DNA from: CAZLFA01 sp964558665 | GTDB lineage: Bacteria; Desulfobacterota; Syntrophia; Syntrophales; PHBD01 | Direction of reading: 5' to 3' | Length of the DNA stretch: 27,199 nt | Assembly: GCA_964558665.1 (NCBI GenBank) | Contig: CAZLFA010000057.1 | Span: 1 to 27,199, forward strand | Notes under the pieces: generated by a model | The model's input: the letters and a program-made list of their open reading frames with translations, nothing else | Databases searched by the model: none | What the model was told of the DNA's origin: nothing | Position numbers and translations under genes: made by a program | Part shown: positions 22,682 through 27,199 of the stretch, in pieces | How positions within the stretch are numbered: position 1 is the first letter of the stretch | How the letters are laid out: each line of letters opens with the position of its first letter

Positions 22682-24658
22682 ATGATATTCATCAACAACC
22701 TCAATCTCTCATTCGCCGCCAGAAAAATATTCGATGCCGTTACCTGGACTGTCAACGAGAAGAGCAGAATCGGCCTCGTCGGAGACAACGGAACAGGCAA
22801 AACGACTCTGCTCAGGATCATCATGGGCCAGGTTGAGCCGGATTCAGGATCAGTGGATATTGCCGGCAGGCGGAACAGGACCATCGGATATCTGCCGCAG
22901 GACCTCGTAGAGCTTGAGCCGATACCGCTTATCGACTACATCAGAAAAAAAAGCGGCATTGAGGAACTGGAGCGGAAGATAAAGGATCTCGAGAGCCGGA
23001 TATCGAGCCATAAAGATACATCGGAACAATTCAACGATCTGCTGAATTCCTATGAGAAGCTGACGCTGGAATACAATGCCAGGGACGGGTACTCATTCGC
23101 TTCACGCGCCAAACAGATACTGAAGGGCATGGGATTCAGGGAAAGTGATTTCGAGAAGAACTGCTCCGATTTCTCCGGCGGCTGGAAGATGCGCATTCTC
23201 CTTTCCGTTATTCTTATATCACGCCCCGATATCATGCTGCTCGACGAGCCTACCAATCACCTGGATACCGAAAGCATGGAATGGCTGGAGAGTTATCTGA
23301 AGGATTATGAGGGGACGATCATCACCATCGCCCATGACCGTTTTTTTCTGGATAAGATCGTGTCCCAGATTGCCGAGATCTCCGGCCGCTCCATCAATAT
23401 CTACCGGGGCAATTACTCCTACTACCTCAAGGAGAAAGAACGGCGGCTGGAGGCCTTGAAAAAGGAGATGGCTCTGCAGAAGGCGGAGATAAAGCGCACC
23501 CAGGATTTCGTCGAGCGCTTCCGCTATAAGGCAACCAAGGCCAGGCAGGTGCAAAGCAGACTCAAGATGCTCGAGCGCTATGAAGTCATCCATGAACAGG
23601 AAGCGGCAAGGTCGGTGCGGATAAGATTTCCGGAATGCCCCAAAAGCGGCAGGGAGGTTGCCGCCGTCCATGGTGCCGGCAAGAGTTATGGTGATCTGAC
23701 TGTTTTTGAAAACATCGATTTGCAAATCCACCGCGGTGAAAAGATTGCCCTTGTAGGCGTCAACGGCTCAGGGAAATCCACGCTGGCCAGAATAATGGGA
23801 CAGGTTGAGGAACCGTCATCAGGCAGCGTCAAATACGGATTGAATGTGCAAATGGCCTTCTTTTCGCAAGAGAGCGCTCAGAATCTGAATTATGAAACAA
23901 CGGTCTGGGATGACGTGGGCGCCGTCTCAACGACGGCCAACGACCAGGAAAGGAGAAGTCTTCTCGGCGCCTTTCTCTTTTCCGGCGACGACATTTATAA
24001 GCCCGTTTCCGTTCTCTCAGGCGGAGAGAAATCGCGCCTTGCCCTGCTCAAGATTCTGCTGCAGGAGACAAATTTCCTCATCCTCGACGAACCCACCAAT
24101 CACCTCGATATCCGCACCAAGGATATTTTTCAGTATGCCCTGCTCGGTTACCAGGGGACGCTGCTGCTTGTTTCCCACGACAGATATTTTCTGGACAGGC
24201 TTGTGCACCGTGTCATCGAAATCAGAGACGGACAAATTTTCAACTACCCGGGAAACTACTCCTACTTCATTGAAAAGCGGGCTGCGCTGGAAGAGGCACA
24301 GACGATTCCGGACATGCAGAACACCGATGCAAACCAGACAGAAAAAAAACAGGGCCCATATAAAAGCAGAGAGGACAAACGTCTGGAGGCGGAGGAAAGA
24401 AACCGTCTTTCGCGGATAAGACGGGCCATCGAAAAAGAACTGAGCGGGTTGGAGGAACGGATAGCTACGCTGGAATCAAAAAAGTCCGAAAATGAAAACC
24501 TGCTGTGTGTCCCCGATGTCCTGCGCAATCCGGAGAAGATCAAGTTACTCAATCTGGAACTCAAGTCCATCGAACAGGAGCTGGCACCTCTTTATGAGCG
24601 GTGGAACGACCTGGCCGCAGAACTGGAATCTCAAATGCCCTCCGGTTCTGAATCTTAG
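22682..24658 (+). CDS. ABC-F family ATPase (Uup/YheS-like)
   Basis: This 658-aa soluble protein has two ABC domains and no membrane segment, the mark of ABC-F proteins that bind the ribosomal E site and act on stalled or misplaced peptidyl-tRNA. Domain 1 has GDNGTGKTT (34-42), a divergent FSGGWKMR signature and LLDEPTNHLD. The linker (~245-310) contains long helices with VERFRYKATKARQVQSRLK. Domain 2 has GVNGSGKST (~359), LSGGEKSR and LDEPTNHLD. A basic tail (~545-645) forms a coiled coil as in Uup or YheS. It starts 15 bases after livF and is likely cotranscribed. Which ABC-F subgroup it belongs to, and whether it affects antibiotic tolerance, cannot be judged here. Confidence 0.92.
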   Translation: MIFINNLNLSFAARKIFDAVTWTVNEKSRIGLVGDNGTGKTTLLRIIMGQVEPDSGSVDIAGRRNRTIGYLPQDLVELEPIPLIDYIRKKSGIEELERKIKDLESRISSHKDTSEQFNDLLNSYEKLTLEYNARDGYSFASRAKQILKGMGFRESDFEKNCSDFSGGWKMRILLSVILISRPDIMLLDEPTNHLDTESMEWLESYLKDYEGTIITIAHDRFFLDKIVSQIAEISGRSINIYRGNYSYYLKEKERRLEALKKEMALQKAEIKRTQDFVERFRYKATKARQVQSRLKMLERYEVIHEQEAARSVRIRFPECPKSGREVAAVHGAGKSYGDLTVFENIDLQIHRGEKIALVGVNGSGKSTLARIMGQVEEPSSGSVKYGLNVQMAFFSQESAQNLNYETTVWDDVGAVSTTANDQERRSLLGAFLFSGDDIYKPVSVLSGGEKSRLALLKILLQETNFLILDEPTNHLDIRTKDIFQYALLGYQGTLLLVSHDRYFLDRLVHRVIEIRDGQIFNYPGNYSYFIEKRAALEEAQTIPDMQNTDANQTEKKQGPYKSREDKRLEAEERNRLSRIRRAIEKELSGLEERIATLESKKSENENLLCVPDVLRNPEKIKLLNLELKSIEQELAPLYERWNDLAAELESQMPSGSES

Positions 24659-24994
24659 GAATAATCCCAGTTTGAGTTTTTCAGGAAACGAAATAAAACA
24701 AATGTCTATTTGCACTCCGGGGTTGAAAAACATCCATAATCACCAGATGATTTTTCATTCCAGGCCAACACTTGCCATCATTTGGAACACCATCACTGAT
24801 GATCATTTTTTATTGAAGTTGAGATTTGAAGCCGGTTTGATTGTACAGCAGATTTCAACCCGAACTGTTTAGGTAACACAGGATGAAATGCATATAGTAC
24901 CGGTTGCTGTGTGCACCTACAACTCCTTAGGATTGTATATCCGGAAAAACAATGAATACTAAATGAAAGAGTGAGGTTTCTTTTGTGGAAATGA
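24659..24994. other. Convergent intergenic region between the ABC-F gene and the DUF4384 gene
   Basis: Both flanking genes end here, so terminators are expected. Only weak candidates are visible: AATCA-N5-TGATT followed by TTTTC near 24740-24760, and ATCACTGATGATC followed by a T run near 24790-24810. The segment also contains copy B of a 35-nt repeat (24837-24871). I see no gene in it. Confidence 0.5.
24837..24871 (+). repeat. Copy B of a diverged 35-nt interspersed repeat
   Basis: It matches 1434-1468 at 28 of 35 positions, including the 12-mer CAACCCGAACTG at 24856-24867. The other copy lies just downstream of the IS4-type transposase, so this could be the stub of a lost element. Confidence 0.45.
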
Positions 24995-25807
24995 TTATCT
25001 GCTGAGAGTATATGTTAATGTAGCTTCTGCCCAATCTGTGGGTTCTATTTGATTAAGCCTTCTCACAAGATCACTAATCATCCCCGTTGATTTAGCGTCA
25101 TATATCTGAAAAATTCCTTCTTTAAAACCAAGGGAAAGTAAAACTTCCTTTTTCCGGGTAGCAATGACCTTAATTCTCTCATCCGCAGAGTCTCCTTTGT
25201 GGTCTGGAAGGAACATGGCTTTCAAATTAACAGGGCTGTCATCGGGAGGGAATTTATGTGCTTTTCCAGCTTTAATAAAATGGTCTGGTACATTTGCATT
25301 AGGCAGCAGTAATGTAACAGAGCCATCGGCCGCAATGGAGAAGACGTAAACATAAGAATCCTGATTAACCTGGTAAAAAATCTGAACAGCCTCCCCTTCT
25401 TTTAAATCTGTTTTGGAAAGATGGATCTTGACGGCAAGACCTTCCCCTTTTTCCAGATAGATCGGTTCAACAAGGGCTTTAATCTTTACTTTATACAGAT
25501 TTCTCTCCTTCGCATCCCAATCAGAAGTAATGATTTTTTCTCTCGTAATTTTCCCTCTGACTGCGGCATAAATCAAGTCTTCGGCCACTTGACTGTTGGA
25601 AACCAAAGTATGAGATTTTATGAAAGTCCCCACCGCTATTTCCACGGCCTTGCTTTGGGCATCCCGTTTAGCTCTTGTTTTTACTTCTTTTAAAGTATCC
25701 ATCTCACCTTGGTATGATTCACCTTCTGCCGTGACCCAGACGGGTTTTTCAGCATAAGCAATGAGGGGCATTAGCAGAATAGCAATTAATAGAAATAATT
25801 TATTCAT
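24995..25807 (-). CDS. Exported DUF4384 protein
   Basis: This 270-aa protein has a signal peptide (MNKLFLLIAILLMPLIAYA), so it acts outside the cytoplasm. Residues ~22-125 form a domain like the N-terminus of the TPR protein at 2037-3095 (helix with RAKRDAQSKAVEIAVGTFIKS, then W...LYKVKIKALVEPIYL), of FlgT/LPP20 type. The rest is DUF4384, with FYQVNQDSYVYVFSIAADGS followed by LLLPN, usually an immunoglobulin-like fold. ATG 25807 is preferred over GTG 25813 because AAGAGG lies five bases before it. DUF4384 domains often occur fused to, or encoded with, bacterial caspases, as here: the caspase gene stops nine bases upstream. The exact role is unknown; ligand binding or substrate docking for the protease is a reasonable guess. 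Confidence 0.82.
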   Translation of the reverse strand: MNKLFLLIAILLMPLIAYAEKPVWVTAEGESYQGEMDTLKEVKTRAKRDAQSKAVEIAVGTFIKSHTLVSNSQVAEDLIYAAVRGKITREKIITSDWDAKERNLYKVKIKALVEPIYLEKGEGLAVKIHLSKTDLKEGEAVQIFYQVNQDSYVYVFSIAADGSVTLLLPNANVPDHFIKAGKAHKFPPDDSPVNLKAMFLPDHKGDSADERIKVIATRKKEVLLSLGFKEGIFQIYDAKSTGMISDLVRRLNQIEPTDWAEATLTYTLSR

Positions 25808-25812
25808 GGGCA

Positions 25813-25818
25813 CCTCTT
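25813..25818 (-). promoter_or_regulatory. Ribosome-binding site fixing the DUF4384 start
   Basis: AAGAGG on the minus strand lies five bases before ATG 25807 and overlaps the stop codon of the caspase gene, so ribosomes ending on the caspase message can restart directly. Confidence 0.6.
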
Positions 25819-26995
25819 AATTCTTCTTGGGTACAATCAACTGCGGTGTCTGTTCGTTGTTAAATTGCTTTCGCGCAATGCGCTCGACCTGTGGTTTTAC
25901 ATAGGCAAACAAGTCTTCCATTTTTATGGAACCATCCGGCTGAATCATGTTTTCATCCTTTATTCCTTTGAGCATAAAGTAAGTGAAAAGACCGTGGCCT
26001 TTTTCTTCGTATGCTGAACTGATCTGATCACCGGATGATGCGGTTAGAACAGTCATGTTTTTTCGTGAGGTGGGCATATTTATTGCCATAACTAGAGGTT
26101 TGGCACCCTTCGCCAGAACAGATCGACCACCGCCGCCGGAAAAACAGGAATCAATGACAACAATGATTTCTTTGGCCTTTAATTTGGAGAGCGATTCATA
26201 GAGGCGAGCAACCGGATAACCTGTTTCAGTGATAAAGGCTGGATCGCCGTCATAGGGCACCAGATAGGCATCGCCAGTTTTGGTATTCGGGGCACCGTGC
26301 CCAGAATAGTAGATAAATACTCGGCCATTTTCTTCCACATTATTACTAAGCCAGCGATCGAAATATTTTTCCATGTCACTCTTCAATGCTCTATCGTTCA
26401 GAAGTGTAATCACATTCTCTTCGGGATAGCCCATGGTCTTTGTCAAATACGCCGTGATGATGTTCGCATCGTCTACGGCATAATCTGCCTTGGGAAGTTT
26501 CTGCCGATAATATTCAATGCCGATAACAATGGCATAGGCATTCTTATTCAGTTTGGTATTTAGTGTAGGAAGCTCATCTACATCCGATTTGATACCCTTG
26601 ACGGCCTCCCGTGACGCCTCAATAGCTACTGGTTTTGTTGGCTGTAACTGATTTTTTTCAGCTTTGTATTCCGAAAGCAATTTCTTACATCTTGCTTGAT
26701 AGGGTTGTTTAAATCTTGGACAACTCTCCAATGCCAGGTCAACGTCCGCACCTTTGTCGACCAGTAGTTTAATAATGTCGCGGTGCCCTTCTGATGCAGC
26801 GTAGGCCAGAGCGGTCACACCTCCTTTTCCTGCTTTGTCAACATCTGCGCCATTGTCAACAAAACCTTTGACGGTGATCATGTCTCCCTTTTTGGCCGCA
26901 TCAGTCAGTTGAGCGGTTGTTGAACAACAAACGGCGCATGACAGAAACAATAATAATAAAACTGACTTCAATATGTTATTTATGATGATCTTCAT
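25817..26995 (-). CDS. Ankyrin-repeat caspase-family (C14) protease with a probable lipoprotein signal
   Basis: This ~392-aa protein begins with a hydrophobic signal (ILKSVLLLLFLSC; C20 is the best lipobox cysteine), so it is probably exported and membrane-anchored. Residues ~30-90 hold about two ankyrin repeats (NGADVDKAGKGGVTALAYAA and SEGHRDIIKLLVDKGADVD). A charged linker follows, then the caspase-like p20 domain from ~150: YAIVIGIEYY, catalytic H233 in IYYSGHGAP and C284 in VVIDSCFSG. LTASSGDQISSAYEEKGHGLFTYFM and a C-terminal segment complete the fold. The H and C dyad is intact, so activity is likely, with metacaspase-like specificity for basic residues possible. ATG 26995 is chosen over TTG 27001. 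The DUF4384 gene follows nine bases later. Most bacterial caspases in defence systems are cytoplasmic, so an exported form is notable. Confidence 0.85.
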   Translation of the reverse strand: MKIIINNILKSVLLLLFLSCAVCCSTTAQLTDAAKKGDMITVKGFVDNGADVDKAGKGGVTALAYAASEGHRDIIKLLVDKGADVDLALESCPRFKQPYQARCKKLLSEYKAEKNQLQPTKPVAIEASREAVKGIKSDVDELPTLNTKLNKNAYAIVIGIEYYRQKLPKADYAVDDANIITAYLTKTMGYPEENVITLLNDRALKSDMEKYFDRWLSNNVEENGRVFIYYSGHGAPNTKTGDAYLVPYDGDPAFITETGYPVARLYESLSKLKAKEIIVVIDSCFSGGGGRSVLAKGAKPLVMAINMPTSRKNMTVLTASSGDQISSAYEEKGHGLFTYFMLKGIKDENMIQPDGSIKMEDLFAYVKPQVERIARKQFNNEQTPQLIVPKKN

Positions 26996-27001
26996 TAACA
27001 A

Positions 27002-27199
27002 AATCTCACTTTCTCAAAATGAATCGCCCTTAACTGCTTCAATATTTAGGGTAATAATTGATCTTTGCTGGACGTTAAATGTATGGTGTATTTACCTAAA
27101 TCGAAGGAATAATCCACTGGCATGCCAGTGGTATGAATAATGGCTAGGTACTGTCAATTTTTTTGTGTGAAATTTTCATAGGCCAATTCTTTAAAGAAA
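27002..27199. other. Upstream region of the caspase operon
   Basis: This region holds the presumed promoter of the caspase-DUF4384 operon and a perfect 18-bp palindrome. A TTGACA box lies at 27157-27152 on the minus strand. The outermost 60 bases (GGTACTGTCAATTTTTTTG and onward) also resemble in form the terminal repeats of IS256-like insertion sequences, so another element may begin just beyond the window. Confidence 0.4.
27114..27131. promoter_or_regulatory. Perfect 18-bp palindrome, candidate operator of the caspase operon
   Basis: CCACTGGCATGCCAGTGG is a perfect palindrome without spacer. On the minus strand it lies 20 bases after a TTGACA box (27157-27152), where the -10 element and start point would be, and about 120 bases before the caspase ATG. 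A repressor binding there would block transcription. No T run follows on either strand, so it is not an intrinsic terminator. Confidence 0.45.

Noticed and set aside
24995..26995. Considered as a CRISPR- or CBASS-linked caspase defence system
   Set aside because: No Cas, cyclase, NLR or reverse transcriptase gene lies next to it within the window, and both proteins carry export signals, unlike those cytoplasmic defence effectors.

Overview
The window looks like chromosome from a Gram-negative bacterium, most likely a former deltaproteobacterium (Desulfobacterota, perhaps a Syntrophales relative). The reasons are an RND/TolC envelope efflux operon, lipoprotein signal peptides, a three-PAS soluble hybrid histidine kinase next to der, a complete liv (branched-chain amino acid) ABC operon, and DUF4301 and PG0541-type proteins. 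The taxonomic call is inference from gene content and mid-range base composition; no rRNA or other phylogenetic anchor is present. I saw no tRNA, rRNA, CRISPR array or phage module.

Layout. (1) 1-2000 is mobile and decayed DNA: an intact IS4-family transposase gene (171-1352), then a truncated, amber-interrupted fragment of a toxin-binding-like C-terminal domain protein (1505-1990, minus). (2) 2037-6388, minus strand: a 37-aa basic ORF, a DUF4301 nucleotidyltransferase-like protein, a YjdF-like membrane protein, a TrpF-like barrel without its catalytic cysteine, and an exported TPR protein. (3) 6591-13245, minus strand: one tightly overlapped efflux operon read as tetR - tolC-like - adaptor - RND pump - PG0541-type PII-like protein, with a TTGACA box and two TGAA-N6-TTCA dyads in front. 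(4) 13574-17337, plus strand: der and a hybrid PAS histidine kinase. (5) 17789-24658, plus strand: livK, an intrinsic terminator, livH, livM, livG, livF and an ABC-F ATPase. (6) 24995-27001, minus strand: a lipoprotein-type ankyrin-caspase gene followed 9 nt later by a DUF4384 gene.

How they fit together. The efflux operon encodes all three envelope parts plus its own repressor and a probable cytoplasmic accessory protein. The liv genes build one importer, with the binding protein gene cut off by an attenuating terminator so that it can be made in excess. The caspase/DUF4384 pair looks like an exported two-gene module of unknown role. The N-terminal domain of its DUF4384 partner resembles that of the exported TPR protein at the other end of the window.

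The least explained signals are non-coding. Two long imperfect palindromes (6443-6569 and 17526-17616) share core sequences while their outer arms differ yet still pair, so they look like members of one structured repeat family. A diverged 35-nt repeat occurs at 1434-1468 and 24837-24871. A perfect 18-bp palindrome lies at the probable promoter of the caspase operon. I did not find a clear-cut new defence or biosynthetic system. The best candidates for novelty are the exported caspase/DUF4384 module, the palindromic repeat family and the cysteine-less TrpF-like protein.
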